A stretch of 64,000 nucleotides of DNA from Lepisosteus oculatus (Eukaryota > Chordata > Actinopteri > Semionotiformes > Lepisosteidae). The stretch is taken from assembly GCF_040954835.1 (NCBI RefSeq), contig NC_090699.1, forward strand, positions 15,121,817 to 15,185,816, written 5' to 3'. The translations under genes were made by a program, and so were the position numbers. Shown here in pieces: positions 22,801 through 31,269 of this stretch (position 1 is the first letter of the stretch; every line of letters begins with the position of its first letter). The notes below the pieces were generated by a model. The model was not told where the DNA came from. It saw only the letters and a list, made by a program, of their open reading frames with translations, and made no database searches.

Positions 22801-23900
22801 ACAGTGACAGTGAAGGGAGTGCCAGCTGTGCCCAGGGATGACTTCCCCCCTGGAAAAGTGACCGACCTGACCGCCTCTGTGGTCAACAACACTGTCGTTC
22901 TGCAGTGGACTGCACCTGGAGATGACTACTACACTGGGACAGGTGAGAGCACAGACTGGACACCCATCACTACACTGGGACAGGTGAGAGCACAGACTGG
23001 ACACCCATCACTACACTGGGACAGGTGAGAGCACAGACTGGACACCCATCACTACACTGGGACAGGTGAGAGCACAGACTGGACACCCATCACTACACTG
23101 GGACAGGTGAGAGCACAGACTGGACACCCATCACTACACTGGGACAGGTGAGAGCACAGACTGGACACCCATCACTACACTGGGACAGGTGAGTGCACAG
23201 ACTGGACACCCATCACTACACTGGGACAGGTGAGAGACACAGACTGGACACCCATCACTACACTGGGACAGGTGAGAGCACAGACTGGACCCCCATCACT
23301 ACACTGGGACAGGTGAGAGCACAGACTGGACACCCATCACTACACTGGGACAGGTGAGAGACACAGACTGGACACCCATCACTACACTGGGACAGGTGAG
23401 AGACACACTGACTGGACACCCATCACTACACTGGGACAGGTGAGAGACACACTGACTGGACACCCATCACTACAATGGGAAGGCTCTCTCCTCCAGTCCT
23501 CAGTCCTTGTTCCTCCCCCCTCTGATCTCCCTCTCCCTCTCCTCCAGTCTCCAGCTATGACATCAGAATTGGCCTCAGCCCACAGGCCCTGAGAGAGAGC
23601 TTCACTGCTGCTCTGCCCCTCAACACCTCCTCTCTGCACAGTGTTCCAGCAGGACAGACCCAGACTCTCCTCCTGCCTTTGGAGCCCTTGGCTGCCATGA
23701 ACCAATCAGTGGTCTACCTCGCCCTGCGCGCCACGGATGAAGAGGGGGGCACCTCTGAGACCTCCACCATCACCCAAGTGTCCACATTTGACCCTTTAAT
23801 GTTGCCCCTCTCCCAGGGACACGCCTCCCCAGCTCCTGTTGGATTCTGTTCTGTGTTTCTGCTGGTGGCAGCTCTGGCTCTGCTGGATCTGAGTATCTGA
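4902..23900 (+). CDS. clca1-like: CLCA1-like calcium-activated chloride channel regulator, copy A (14 exons, 894 aa)
   Basis: Fourteen exons sum to 2685 coding bases with every splice phase matching. Human CLCA1 has 914 residues and aligns end to end. CLCA proteins are secreted or surface glycoproteins that modulate TMEM16A chloride channels; they are not channels themselves. Visible parts: signal peptide 1-18; CLCA N-terminal domain 20-290, in which the family HEWAH zinc-protease motif is replaced by YSWAV (154-158); VWA domain from about 300 with MIDAS D307-T-S-G-S311; beta-rich domain 485-700; RMRR-S at 705-709; FN3-like domain about 745-860; and a C-terminal hydrophobic run 876-894 with no cytoplasmic tail, as in a GPI-anchor signal. 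The gene is expected to be expressed and secretory, but should be unable to cleave itself. Orthology to CLCA1 rather than another family member is not settled. Confidence 0.93.
6926..6972. repeat. AAT microsatellite
   Basis: About 15 AAT units. The sequence after it (ATTTAAAGGTGGCTTCTCAA, then CTTTACAG) resembles the 3' tail of fish LINE/SINE families read in reverse, so it may be the tail of an old minus-strand insertion reaching to about 7260. Confidence 0.75.
7433..8400. repeat. Old fish-type interspersed repeat
   Basis: The block 8010-8100 (GTCTTCAGTCTGGATTTGAA, later GGAGACTGTTCCATAA) and the following text resemble a repeat common in fish genomes. A diverged relative lies at 44440-44750 in copy C intron 1 (TTTAAGTTTAGATTTGAA). 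I cannot assign a class. The 7657-7992 reading frame inside it shows no protein similarity I recognise. Confidence 0.4.
8452..8790. repeat. Imperfect tandem duplication, unit about 190 bp
   Basis: GGACACCAGAGAG with CTCTGG occurs near 8463 and again near 8640. Both are followed by matching blocks ending in AAGAGATA(G/A)GAA and CATAAAAA. The two units differ by small insertions. Confidence 0.5.
9266..9409 (+). CDS. clca1-like: Copy A exon 2
   Basis: 48 codons, phase 0 to 0, between TTCAG and GTACAA. It contains EMFTEASPYLF and ILIPTTWKEN, equivalents of the family motifs QASLYLF and ILIPETWK in human CLCA1. Confidence 0.92.
9410..11169. other. Copy A intron 2
   Basis: 1.76 kb. It contains a possible LTR at 10224-10613. 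The rest (9410-10200, 10620-11150) shows no exon; a poly-CA patch and AT-rich stretches are present. Confidence 0.5.
10224..10613. mobile_element. Possible solo LTR
   Basis: About 390 bp with ends TGTTG and CAACA and a GC content above its surroundings. TTTATTG near 10278 (AATAAA on the minus strand) would fit an LTR in minus orientation. I find no clear target duplication, and there is no second copy in the window. Confidence 0.3.
11170..11323 (+). CDS. clca1-like: Copy A exon 3
   Basis: 51 codons plus one base (phase 0 to 1), between CACAG and GTAAGA. VLVADPFC, GKCGEEGEHVHLTP and YGPR match the family's VLVAES, GNCGEKGERIHLTP and YGPQ. The following intron 3 is only 410 bp; in copy C it is 2.2 kb because of insertions. 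Confidence 0.92.
11734..11842 (+). CDS. clca1-like: Copy A exon 4: degenerate metalloprotease motif
   Basis: 109 bases, phase 1 to 2, encoding GRVLLYSWAVLRWGVFSEL. In active CLCA proteins this exon reads HEWAHLRWGVFDE; the LRWGVF anchor leaves no doubt about alignment. Both zinc-binding His, the catalytic Glu and the downstream Asp are replaced by Y, V, S and S. The exon is otherwise intact, so this is protein-level decay or repurposing, not a pseudogene. Confidence 0.92.
12071..12230 (+). CDS. clca1-like: Copy A exon 5
   Basis: 160 bases, phase 2 to 0. It begins CPEHISGTLK and ends SIMYQPTIAQ (family SIMFAQH). The Cys-rich part of the N-terminal domain is shorter than in mammals. The donor CACAG|GTGAGCTCC is repeated downstream in the intron. 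Confidence 0.9.
12222..12400 (+). repeat. Intron 5 donor-containing tandem repeat, copy A
   Basis: Two further copies of CACAG-GTGAGCTCC at about 12277 and 12330 follow the real donor at 12230/12231, with the intervening AGATATTGCTCCTC block also repeated. The unit is about 50-55 bp. Copy C has a longer version (49143-49490); copy B has a single partial unit. Confidence 0.75.
12747..13093 (-). mobile_element. tRNA-derived SINE, minus orientation
   Basis: The plus strand starts with CCATCCATTTTCTAACC (tail) and ends near GAACCCAGGGTCC and CACTGTGACATCATGCCCC (head). This is the reverse of the better-preserved copy at 48264-48608, whose head has pol III box A and box B. Confidence 0.7.
13174..13401 (+). 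CDS. clca1-like: Copy A exon 6: start of VWA domain
   Basis: 76 codons, phase 0 to 0. EATFCDENTHN matches family VEFCTEQNHN. The second half, PPSPTFTLLRARQRVVCLVL then DTSGSM, carries the MIDAS DxSxS. This end is identical in copies A and C. Confidence 0.94.
13402..15487. other. Copy A intron 6
   Basis: 2.1 kb without exons. A hAT-like terminus starts near 14743. 13860-14160 is GC-richer and may be an unrecognised repeat. The rest shows nothing recognisable. Confidence 0.5.
14743..14830 (+). mobile_element. hAT-like transposon terminus
   Basis: CAGTGGCTCTCAAAG followed by GTCCGCGGACCAC is a close match to the 5' end of many hAT elements (CAGTGGTTCTCAAA). No transposase or second end is identified, so it is probably a non-autonomous copy of unknown length. 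Confidence 0.5.
15488..15712 (+). CDS. clca1-like: Copy A exon 7: VWA core
   Basis: 75 codons, phase 0 to 0. It includes QIVEQGSRVGIVEF and GGTKICSGI (family GGTSICSGL, second MIDAS loop). It differs from copy C at only six residues. Confidence 0.94.
15713..16554. other. Copy A intron 7
   Basis: Holds a minus-strand tRNA-derived SINE (about 16110-16400). The last 80 bases before exon 8 are nearly identical to copy C (53225-53311). The corresponding intron in C is 2.7 kb because of insertions. Confidence 0.6.
16110..16400 (-). mobile_element. tRNA-derived SINE fragment, minus orientation
   Basis: The reverse of the SINE body: TTATTCCAGTACAGGGTTGAG at one end, GGAATTGAACCAG (box B region) and CACTGTGCCTGCATG at the other. 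Diverged and slightly truncated. Confidence 0.6.
16555..16732 (+). CDS. clca1-like: Copy A exon 8: VWA domain, TDGED
   Basis: 59 codons plus one base, phase 0 to 1. EIILLTDGEDSS and VHTIALGPSADPRLEE match family EIVLLTDGEDN and IHTVALGPSA. Only two residues differ from copy C. Confidence 0.94.
16768..17012 (+). mobile_element. tRNA-derived SINE, 5'-truncated, in intron 8
   Basis: Runs from GCATGGATTTCCTCTGGGTG through CCCTGTGATGGACTGGTGTC to GAATTAGATGAAATGG, the body and tail of the SINE seen whole at 48264-48608. The tRNA-like head is missing. Confidence 0.65.
17330..17436 (+). CDS. clca1-like: Copy A exon 9
   Basis: 107 bases, phase 1 to 0: GTRFSASDKLDSNELI and SQSGDDITSAVQ, end of the VWA region (family GGLQTYASD). 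Nine of 35 residues differ from copy C. Confidence 0.9.
17437..18323. other. Copy A intron 9
   Basis: 17460-17710 is alignable with copy C 54250-54490, so it predates the gene duplication. GGGGGTGAATGCTTTTGCC near 17980 resembles the terminal sequence of fish Tc1-like elements; no transposase is readable. Confidence 0.5.
18324..18545 (+). CDS. clca1-like: Copy A exon 10
   Basis: 74 codons, phase 0 to 0. PVDPTVGNDTVLTFTWE (family VDSTVGKDTLFLITW) and DITVRSPSGG are the beta-rich domain after VWA. An identical run of over 20 residues with copy C covers WEHAQPDITV to HSGEKI. Confidence 0.93.
19256..19795 (+). mobile_element. tRNA-derived SINE body expanded by an internal minisatellite
   Basis: Starts with CTCTCACAGTCCAAAGACATG and ends with GGATAGGCTCCAGCTGCCCTG, typical SINE body ends. 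In between (19370-19740) the segment containing CCTGCGATGGACTGG-GTCCTGTCCAGGGTGTGTGAG is repeated about six times with a unit near 60 bp, where a normal SINE has one. Confidence 0.65.
19799..20093 (-). mobile_element. 5S-type SINE body, minus orientation, 5'-truncated
   Basis: An AAT tract (19799-19857) followed by the reverse of the SINE 3' half: AAAGCGCTTTATAGGTAATG, then CAGCTATCAGTGGGGAGGAG and GGCCAGGATGCCGGGGTTAC. It matches the full-length element at 62058-62640 but lacks the 5S head. Confidence 0.75.
20707..20977 (+). CDS. clca1-like: Copy A exon 11, with GC donor
   Basis: 90 codons plus one base, phase 0 to 1. GTWSYEVVNTHSSPQTFTL and VTSRA match family GTWKYSL and LTVTSRA; LDLFDGGIG matches LELLDNGAG. 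The exon must end ATAG|GCAAGT: this gives the right phase for GADKKKNDG in exon 12, while the GT four bases on gives a frameshift and stop. Confidence 0.9.
21644..21808 (+). CDS. clca1-like: Copy A exon 12
   Basis: 165 bases, phase 1 to 1. GADKKKNDGIYS and NGRYGLKFEV match family GADATKDDGVYS and NGRYSVKV. It ends in PERPRQSSG; the long linker found in mammals at this point is absent. Three codons longer than copy C. Confidence 0.92.
21809..22720. other. Copy A intron 12
   Basis: Contains CA-rich low-complexity patches (21880-21905, 22440-22640) also present in copy C. About 22100-22427 ends in CCCTGACA and looks like a degenerate LTR, not proven. The final 34 bases are identical to copy C. 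Confidence 0.5.
22721..22942 (+). CDS. clca1-like: Copy A exon 13: RMRR-S site and start of FN3-like domain
   Basis: 222 bases, phase 1 to 1. It begins GRMRRSAPSLRQ, then FSRTASGG (family FSRTSSGG) and FPPGKVTDL, VVLQWTAPGDDY (family FPPGQITDL, TWTAPGDDY). Only two residues differ from copy C. Its last 14 bases, CTACACTGGGACAG, and the donor GTGAGAG form part of the intron 13 repeat unit. Confidence 0.94.
22929..23480 (+). repeat. Intron 13 minisatellite carrying the 5' splice site, copy A
   Basis: About 13 tandem units of 41 bp (42 bp in variants with GAGACACAG). Each runs GTGAGAGCACAGACTGGACA to CACTACACTGGGACAG. The unit boundary is exactly the exon-intron junction: exon 13 ends with the same CTACACTGGGACAG and the intron starts with the same GTGAGAG, so every unit offers an identical CAG|GTGAGAG donor. 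Confidence 0.93.
23548..23900 (+). CDS. clca1-like: Copy A exon 14: FN3-like end and C-terminal hydrophobic tail
   Basis: Codes residues 778-894 and stop TGA. VSSYDIRIGLSPQ and VYLALRATDEEG match family YIIRIS and LFIAIQAVDKVD. It ends GFCSVFLLVAALALLDLSI, hydrophobic to the last residue after a small-residue segment (QGHASPAP), the form of a GPI-attachment signal. Confidence 0.92.
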
Positions 23901-24410
23901 AAGGCACGAGGGCTTTATATCACCCTGTGATGTCACAGCATCATGCTTCTGCCCTTGCATTAAAGTACGGAATTTAAAACCTGGTGTATAATTATCGTAA
24001 TTGTGTCTGTTGTCAGATAATTTGCTACTGTATATCACTAAACATATTTTCAGTCTTGTTATTCGGATTTCAAAAGGGTTGGCAGAATTGTAGTTGATCG
24101 AGCAATTTCATGCATTCAGCTTTTTAGTCCAGCTCAGAGTGTCATCTTTTATTTTATCACCTTGGATTTTTTGAGGGGCACATTCGGTTAGCTGACAGTT
24201 TCTTCTTTATTTTTTTAACAGCTAATTCATGTTTTAAGTTTACAGATTCAAATCCTCACTGATGAAAAGTATAATGTCATTGACTTAAGATTGACTGTAC
24301 AGATTGGATGTTTTCAGTTCAATAAGAAATGGTTTGTATTTTCACCCATCTACTATTTTTCAATGGAGTAATGAAGACATTACGATCAACCTGCCTTCTG
24401 TCTAAATAAA
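23901..24410 (+). terminator. Copy A 3' UTR and polyadenylation signals
   Basis: ATTAAA at 23959-23964 and AATAAA at 24405-24410 (TCTAAATAAAATACTC). The second is conserved at 60886-60891 after copy C, so it is the likelier main signal. Confidence 0.6.
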
Positions 24411-24454
24411 ATACTCAGAAGGGAACACGTTTGATTGTGCAATAATCTATTTGT

Positions 24455-24525
24455 CCCATCCATCATTTTGACTGCTTTATCTAGTACAGGGGAAACCAGG
24501 ACCTATCCCAGTAAGCAATAGGCAC
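24455..24525 (-). mobile_element. tRNA-derived SINE tail fragment
   Basis: CATCCATCATTTTGACTGC to CCTATCCCAGTAAGCAA is the reverse of the SINE 3' end. Only about 70 bp remains. Confidence 0.5.
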
Positions 24526-24629
24526 AAAGCAGCTACATATTTGATGGGTTTCCTGTAATGGGAGCTGGTCCTGACTCCTGTGTAGTGCATATTTAGGACC
24601 CTATGCAGACGGTATAATCCAGAAGTGAC

Positions 24630-25109
24630 TGTAACGAACAGTTCTTTCCGGACCCTATGCGGACGACACAGTCCGACGGAGTGGGGAAACACTGGGAAAA
24701 CGTCAGCAAGGAATACGGGGCAGAAGACAGGGGGGCGTGTGCAAGGTGCGCTGGTGCACGGGGGAGGCGTGGCCGAGGCGAACAATCCCAGAGAGTAATC
24801 CTTAGAGTATCCAAAACACACGAGTAAGTCCAAAACCAGGAGATCCATCAGAAGAAGGATTAAAAACCACGAAGGCCGGGTCGGAACCGGCGGACGGGGA
24901 ACAGGAACGGGAACAGAGGTTAAAACCTTAACGGGACCAGGCGCTTCCAGGTCCCGGACTCGCACGATATGGAAATCAGATGCAAAGCCCGGAAGAGCGT
25001 CAGCGCCTGGCTTTTAAGGTGGGCAGGGAATGGGAAACAGGTGCAGAGAATGAAGTCTTAAGTGAAAGGGCTGGAGCACCCTTAAGGAGGGGGGACTATA
25101 ATCGTGACA
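24630..25109 (-). mobile_element. Solo LTR, same family as 1600-2090
   Basis: 480 bp. The minus strand begins TGTCACGATTATAGTC and ends TTCGTTACA; TTAAAAGCC in it may be a TATA box. Flanks are GTGAC and GTAAC, an imperfect 5-bp duplication. It lies between copies A and B. Confidence 0.65.
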
Positions 25110-25740
25110 GTAACTGTCATTACCGTTCTGAAATATCCACTGGTGGACAAGGTCAGTATTGGATAACTGAGCACATGTGGAAAACATCTACGACCATATT
25201 AACGTATGGCAGTAATTGACAAGTTAACCGAGTGGAGGCTTGTCTTTTAGCAGTAGTGCTTCAGGTGCACAGACCAGTGTATGACAACCAGCCCCACCCC
25301 GCCTCGTGGAGCACATCTGGGCACACAACAAGGATTGCCAGGGGATCGTGCGTGAAAAGAGGTTTTTGGTTCATTGCATACTGGGATAGCCAGCAAGCTG
25401 CAAAATATGTCCCTGAAGCAAAACCTCCAACCTGGCAGCAAGAGGGATGAACAGCTTGTCAAGCAGTGTTTGGAGATGCAGGATTAGAGGCCAAAGCTGA
25501 TCACGCTGGCTGTTGCTCCTTCAGAAGGGTGGTTCAAATGATGCAGGAGGGAGGGATGATGGGCTGCGGGTCTGTTGAAAATTTGTGTATCTTGCCTGTC
25601 TAGGATTTAGGCTTTAAGCCTTCTCTATATACAGTAGGTCAGATTTTTAAGGTCTGTGAAGGCATTGGTCTTGTGTGTCTTAGCCTTTAGTTTGTATGGG
25701 ATGGTAAAGTTAAATTGTAAGAAAAATAAAGTCCATCTTG
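25110..25740. other. No recognised feature
   Basis: Moderately GC-rich spacer between the solo LTR and the gag-like fragment, possibly part of the same old LTR element. Short reading frames here show no known motif. Confidence 0.35.
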
Positions 25741-25744
25741 TCTA

Positions 25745-25965
25745 AATCTTGTCTGGTATGAAGACATTTCCTCTCTTTTCATGAAGATGATTGTCCAAAA
25801 GGATTGCCAGGTTAATTAAAGTTTCCAGTTCGTGGGGTAGATCCCTGGAGACCAGCTCATCCTTTAACTTTTCAGGCAGCTCTGTCTAAATAGCGCAATG
25901 ACAGCCTCCTCTAACCAGGCACTTCCAAAGTCAACAGTGGGATGGAAGGATGAATCCAGTTGCAT
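25745..25965 (-). pseudogene. Ty3/Gypsy gag-like fragment
   Basis: The minus strand reads FGSAWLEEAVIALFRQ and, one frame over, LPEKLKDELVSRDLPHELET then LAILLDNHLHEKR. This is the typical fish Gypsy Gag block (W.EEAL..F..GL..RIKDEL..RDLP..L..LI.LAI..DN.L.ER). There is a frameshift after FRQ and nothing further of gag or pol. Same orientation as the nearby solo LTRs, but a link is not shown. Confidence 0.65.
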
Positions 25966-26029
25966 GTGAAGCAGCTGCGCAGGCAGGGAACAGGCAGGCA
26001 AAGGTGAAACGAAAAACATAATCCAGGTT

Positions 26030-26290
26030 TAATAATAATAATTCACTTATATAGCGCTTTTCTGAACACTCCATTCTAATGGCTTTACAGGTAATGGGGA
26101 CTCCCCTCCACCAGCACCAACGTGCAGCCCCACCTGGATAATGTGACGGTGGCCATAGTCCACCAGTATGCTCACCACATGGCAGCTTTCAGTGGCGAGG
26201 AGAGCAGAGTGACGATGCCAGTTCATAGTTGGGGATTATTAGGAAGCCATGACTGGTAAAGGCCAATGGGACGTTTCGCCAGGACAGGTT
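26030..26290 (-). mobile_element. 5S-type SINE body, minus orientation, 5'-truncated
   Basis: AATAATAATTCACTTATATAGCGC, then GGTAATGGGGACTCCCCTCC and GTGGCGAGGAGAGCAGAGTG, ending TTTCGCCAGGACAGG. A diverged copy of the element at 62058-62640 without the 5S head. Confidence 0.75.
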
Positions 26291-27300
26291 TGTAACAAGC
26301 AAGCGAGGATCAAAGTCAGTAGTATACTGGCCAAGAGCACAGCAGGTATCTGAAAGAGTAGTAAAGAGATGTAGTAAAAAAAGGGCTTCAAAGCCACAGG
26401 TACACAAGGCACAAGGATGGTCCGTGAGAGCTGTTGAAGAAGCAAGCTGGGTTCAAAACACAAAAGACGGTCCTGAGCATAGTCACGTAAAGGTTTTCTA
26501 TACTGTCAATGAATTTATTACTGAGATGTAATAACTGGTCTGAGAAATTGGAACTGGGGTTCCCTTTTAAGTGTTTCCTCGTGCTTCAGGTGCACAAACC
26601 AGAGTTTCTGTGAGAATGGGCATGACATACCTGTGAATAAGCTTGTGTACTTCTTTACCTCATTTCATCAGGGCACAGATTCATTCATTTCACAGGATAT
26701 TTCTACTTGTAAAAAGGTGACAAACCCCTCAGAAAACCTTTTATCTTTGGAAAATAACCTTAGTTGTGAGCCACAAAACACAAGATGTTTCTTCATACAG
26801 AGGTAGGGGAGAGTATGGAAGCCGTTCTAAGTAGAATCTTTGTGATCCTGTTACAAACAAAAATAAAATCCTTAGTATGCGTACAGTAGTAACAGTTTTG
26901 ACAGACAATGAGATTTCTGTTGTAACTGCAGCTGGTTTTCTTGGCTCTTCTCAGCTGTTCTGGCAGGAGTCCAACCGGATTGCCTGGAAGTCAACCTCTA
27001 GCAAACAAATAGACTATTATTTTCATAAGTTCAGCCAAAAAATGTGACTTTGCTTTGAGAGATTGAGCTTCTCTTGAGGTCTGAGCTATGGGGGTTCCTC
27101 ACTTCTGGTAGGGTGACTTAGAGGATTAATTCTTGGATTCGTGTAATTTTCCAAAATATGTACCAGTAGATAGAAAGTGAGAAATGCTCACTTTCTGTCA
27201 CTCTTGTGCATTGCCAAACAGGAAAGAAATCTCTCTGCAGTCTGACAAACCACCAGTAACAATTGTGTGTAGCAGGTGTGTAATGTGTAAAAATGTGTAA
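26291..27300. other. Spacer between copies A and B
   Basis: No exon or clear mobile element. From about 27330 the sequence becomes the upstream flank of copy B. Confidence 0.4.
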
Positions 27301-27590
27301 AACATATGTATTCTTTGCTATGGTCTTACTTCAAAATTGAAGATAATTGTTCTTTATCATGATTTAGGTATGGGCCGTCACACTGTAAACTGTAATTAGA
27401 GAATGGGTTAAAAGTGCAAAGTAATGGTGATAAAACTGTGTTATTCTTCTGAGCGACAATACAGTAGTATGAGAGGAAGGAAAAGGCAAAACAGTGTTTC
27501 TGAGACTGCGTCAGAAGGAGAGATATGGAGAAAAGTGGAGACATGCTCCAGCTGTTCCACTCCCAACAGGTATTCCCCTGCTTGGGTCTT

Positions 27591-27600
27591 TCAATAAATA
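27591..27600 (+). promoter_or_regulatory. TATA-like element of CLCA copy B
   Basis: TCAATAAATA, 53 bases before the ATG, within 100 bp of flank that matches copies A and C. The promoter of this relic is thus still intact by sequence. Confidence 0.45.
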
Positions 27601-27652
27601 GTGCAGGAACACAGCGCACACACAGCAAACCCTCCTTCTGAGCTCCAAAGGA

Positions 27653-27799
27653 ATGTTGTCTTCTGTGCTGCTGCTGTGCTGGACGGTCTCTGTAACTCTG
27701 GGGTCTCCAGTCCAGCTGATTAATAATGGATACAGGGGGGTGGTCGTCGCCATCAACCCCCGTGTGCCTGAGAACCCAGCGCTCATTAACAAGATCAAG
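27653..27799 (+). pseudogene. Copy B exon 1
   Basis: 49 codons with start, signal peptide (SSVLLLCWTVSVTLG) and donor AAG|GTAACA, as in copies A and C. No stop or frameshift. Confidence 0.9.
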
Positions 27800-27867
27800 G
27801 TAACACAGGGAGTTGCTACAGCTCTGAATACTAGCTCAGCTTCCACATCTACTACAGCTGCTGGTGT

Positions 27868-28085
27868 AGTCATAGACGGCAGCCACAGCAAGTTCAGACA
27901 TGGGGAGTATTAAGAGGCCATAATTGGTGAAGGCCATGTAACGAACGGAGTCCGACGGAGTGGGGAAACACTGGGGAAACGTCATGCAGGAAAACGGGGC
28001 AGAAGACAGGGGGGGCGTGTCCAAGGTGCGCTGGTGCACGGGGGAGGTGTGGCCGAGGCGAAAAATCCGAGAGAGTAGTCCTTTG
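27868..28085. mobile_element. SINE debris joined to a truncated copy of the 24630 LTR
   Basis: 27868-27936 resembles a broken 5S-type SINE body (GGCAGCCACAG, TATTAAGAGGCCATAATTGG). From TGTAACGAA at 27937 to about 28085 the sequence follows the LTR at 24630-25109 and then stops, so it is cut in the middle. Both sit in what was copy B intron 1. Confidence 0.6.
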
Positions 28086-28960
28086 GGAATATCTTGATCT
28101 TACCTGTGGATCGAGGTGTGATTGGTGACTTTAAATGCATGGCCAGTATGTGGAGACAGAAAATCTGTCCTGAAGCACTATCCAAAACTGTTCATTTTGA
28201 TGACACGACAATTCAAAAGGAGATGGCGACACTATTCATTTATACCAGATTTCTCACTGTCGGAGAGACCGCAAATGTCTGTTTCATAACCAGAGTAAGC
28301 AATTTCTGTTTCCTCTCTCAATCCCTAAATAGGGAAACCATTTCCAAGAAGGCAAAGCCTATGCCCTAAAAAAACTGGTGAAAATGCAGGTACTGCACTT
28401 CTTTTTCCTTCTGGTTCTGCAGTGTCTCCATGCTGTTGTCTGGTAGCCCAACCCAGTTTTGAAACAGATCTGGCTGCGCTGTTATAGTCACAAACAGTAC
28501 CAATTACATGCATACACTACCAATGACTGCTTCCAGTCTGTGATCCATCAACAGCACCAGACTCCTGAGTTGCTTTGCCAAGCCTATACTGCAGCTACGT
28601 TCTGTTGCTTCTTGGTTGTGGAGTTATTTTGACTTTGGTTTCCTCTTCAAAATGTGAAATGCATGCACAACAATTGATGTTTATATTTGGGTCATCACTG
28701 CAGGGTTGTCTCCTAATGAGTTCGGAGGAATTTGTTTTGGACGTGGAGCAGAAAAAAGTTTTGGTGCACTTCAGAAACCCTTCTGCTGCTGTCATCGTCT
28801 GTTTCATCATCAATGAAGACCAGAGTCATTTCCAGAGTCTGTTGCACAAGCCATGGCACCAACTCCATCACGCTTCACAAATGAGATAGTGTGCTGAGAA
28901 GCATCAGCAGTTCCTCTCTTTCCACACACTTTTGGAGAGAGAGACTCTCCATCTCTTTGA
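28086..28960. other. Copy B intron 1 remains, unrecognised
   Basis: Reading frames at 28094-28369 and 28575-28889 show no protein I recognise. The sequence on either side of the following SINE (to about 29420) may be one old DNA element. Confidence 0.35.
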
Positions 28961-29182
28961 TAATAATAATAATAATTAATAATTGCTTACACTTACATAG
29001 CGCTTTTCTGGACACTCCACTCAAAGCGCTTTACAGGTAATGGGGACTCCCCTCCACCACCACCAATGTGCAGCCCCACCTGGATGATGCAACGGCAGCC
29101 ATAGTGCGCCAGAACGCTCACCACACAGCAGCTATCAGTGGGGTGGAGAGCAGAGTAATGTAGCCAATTCATTGATGAATGT
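28961..29182 (-). mobile_element. 5S-type SINE body, minus orientation, 5'-truncated
   Basis: AATAATAATAATTAATAATTGC, then ACATAGCGCTTTTCTGGACAC and AGCAGCTATCAGTGGGG. Close to the 63362-63788 copy. Confidence 0.78.
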
Positions 29183-31265
29183 TTATCTTCATCTCATCTG
29201 TCCAGAAATGTATTGTGGCACATCTTTGAAATTCTGTGCAAACTCAGATCTAGCCTGGTCTACTGCTGATGACAGATTTGCCCTTGGGTTTCTCCTCTTG
29301 AAGTCCTCTGAGCACAGTGAATGGAGATACTTTTAGCTCTGCACTCTGGGGGTTATCTGCTATCTCTTTGGCTGTTACTTTAGTTTTTTCATCATCAAAT
29401 ATTGTCATCTTCCTTGGATAAGCTGCTCCTTGCTTATTGCTTACTCCTCCAGTTCTTTCTTTTTCGAGACAAAACATATTGTCCGCGCTGTGGTTCTAAT
29501 TGGGATGTTGTTAGTGTTTATTTTCAGCACTGTTCAGTTTTCTCTCACAGAGAAGTCTGTTTTGCATCATACCACAGCTTCTCCTTTAAAGTACAGGCGT
29601 CTCTGCTATAACGTGATAGATGAATTCCTGTAAAACTTCGTGGTATGCAAAATTGCGCAATAAAAATAACAGGGCTTATGGGAAAAACAGGGTTAGGGGC
29701 AGAACACTCAAAACCTAACCAAATACCTAACCAAAGCTAGAACAAATGTAATAATTAATCTAACAAAAATGTTATATATAATATATATATATATTGTTAT
29801 ATGTTATAAACAGAGTCTTTTTATATACCAGAACATGACAAAAATACACTAAAAGACAATAAAACGACTATGAAAAAGAAGTAGTTCTTATCAATGTATC
29901 ATTCCGTTTTCTTCCCTGATTTGAAAGAAATGATATGAAGCTTCTTTCACCTGCCACTGAAATCAGCAAAAGCAACAGTGGGGCACCATGGGAAGGGGGT
30001 GAATACTTTTGTAAGGCCGTATATCTGGAACTGGATCTGGAACAAAGAGCTGTCCTCTAGAAATAAGGACACGAGAATGTGCGGTTAGATCATTTAAATA
30101 ATCTAAATTTCTAACCCAAAATGAGAAACAGCTCTCATGAGTCAGTTTTGCACAAACAGTGCATGAGTTCATGTTTACTCACACCATCCATCCAGCTTTT
30201 CCTACTGTCTCTACAAAGAGGCAGAACCCAGGCTCAGGACAGTTCACATTCTTTGGATTTTCCCTTGGATTTTCCCTGTGTAGTTTCCAGAGTGGGAACT
30301 TTTTCAGCAACCATGTAACCGGAATAATTTCATGTAATTTGTTTCAATCATCGTCATGCCAGACCCACTCACTGTGAAAGAGACAAGCTGGCTGCGATCA
30401 GAGATGTTTGGGGTAAAATAGGACGAGATCCTGCCTCTTGTGCAATCCTGGCCTCGCACATTATGGTGCATGAGCCAAACAAGCCTGCAAAGTAAGGCAT
30501 CGAAATTTGGGCAGCACGTGATGTGAAATCTAGCTATGCCCAGAACATATGCAATAAATATGCCTAAAATATATAAATATCTGCAGGTCTATTCTGGAAA
30601 ACCATCTGAAGGAGCACCTGAGAAGAATCAGGGCCTACAGGTTGTGCTGGATATGAGTGAAGGGCTGTATGGTCATAACATAACATGTGATTCACGTCCT
30701 GCCAACATAGAGTAAAAAATAAGCCAGAGTTCCCTTTTGAATAGGGAGGGCAGATCTGTGAATTCCTAAACAATGCTTTTTCTGAAAGCAATCATGCTGT
30801 TACTGCTCAAAGAAGAACAAAAAAGTCTTTATGTGCACAATGAACAAAGATGCATCTCTGCGCACGAGAGGGAACAAGGAGCCACAAATCGTCCTGAACT
30901 ACAGTACCTCCCAAGGAGGGGTCGACAGCCTTGATAAGGAAACAGCAATGTTCTTCTGCCTCTGGTAATTTTCCTCTTGTGAACATGTGTTCTCACACCC
31001 CTTGTGAATAATTGTTGAAGTAGACCAGTTCTTTTAACCTGAGATATAGGGTACAGGGTATGACTAGGTAACTAATAACTGAAGAATGAAAGACGTGAAA
31101 TTATATTTTACAATTGCAACTAAATTAAGAATATATGACAAATTAAGCACATCTTTTAGAAATATATATATATATATTAGTTCACAGTACAAATAAGTAA
31201 ACATTTAAAAATACACACTTATCTAGAATCATTTTAATTCTGGCATTTCTTGCACTCCCAGACAG
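29183..31265. other. Relic region between copy B exons 1 and 4, no gene
   Basis: GGAAGGGGGTGAATACTTTTGTAAGG near 29990 is a Tc1-type terminal sequence. 29600-29700 and 30100-30800 look like old repeats that I cannot name. No CLCA exon 2 or 3 is present. Confidence 0.45.
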
Positions 31266-31269
31266 GACA

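Noticed and set aside
22943..23480. Direct repeats resembling a CRISPR array
   Set aside because: No spacers; contiguous tandem units in a vertebrate intron with an exon-derived junction.
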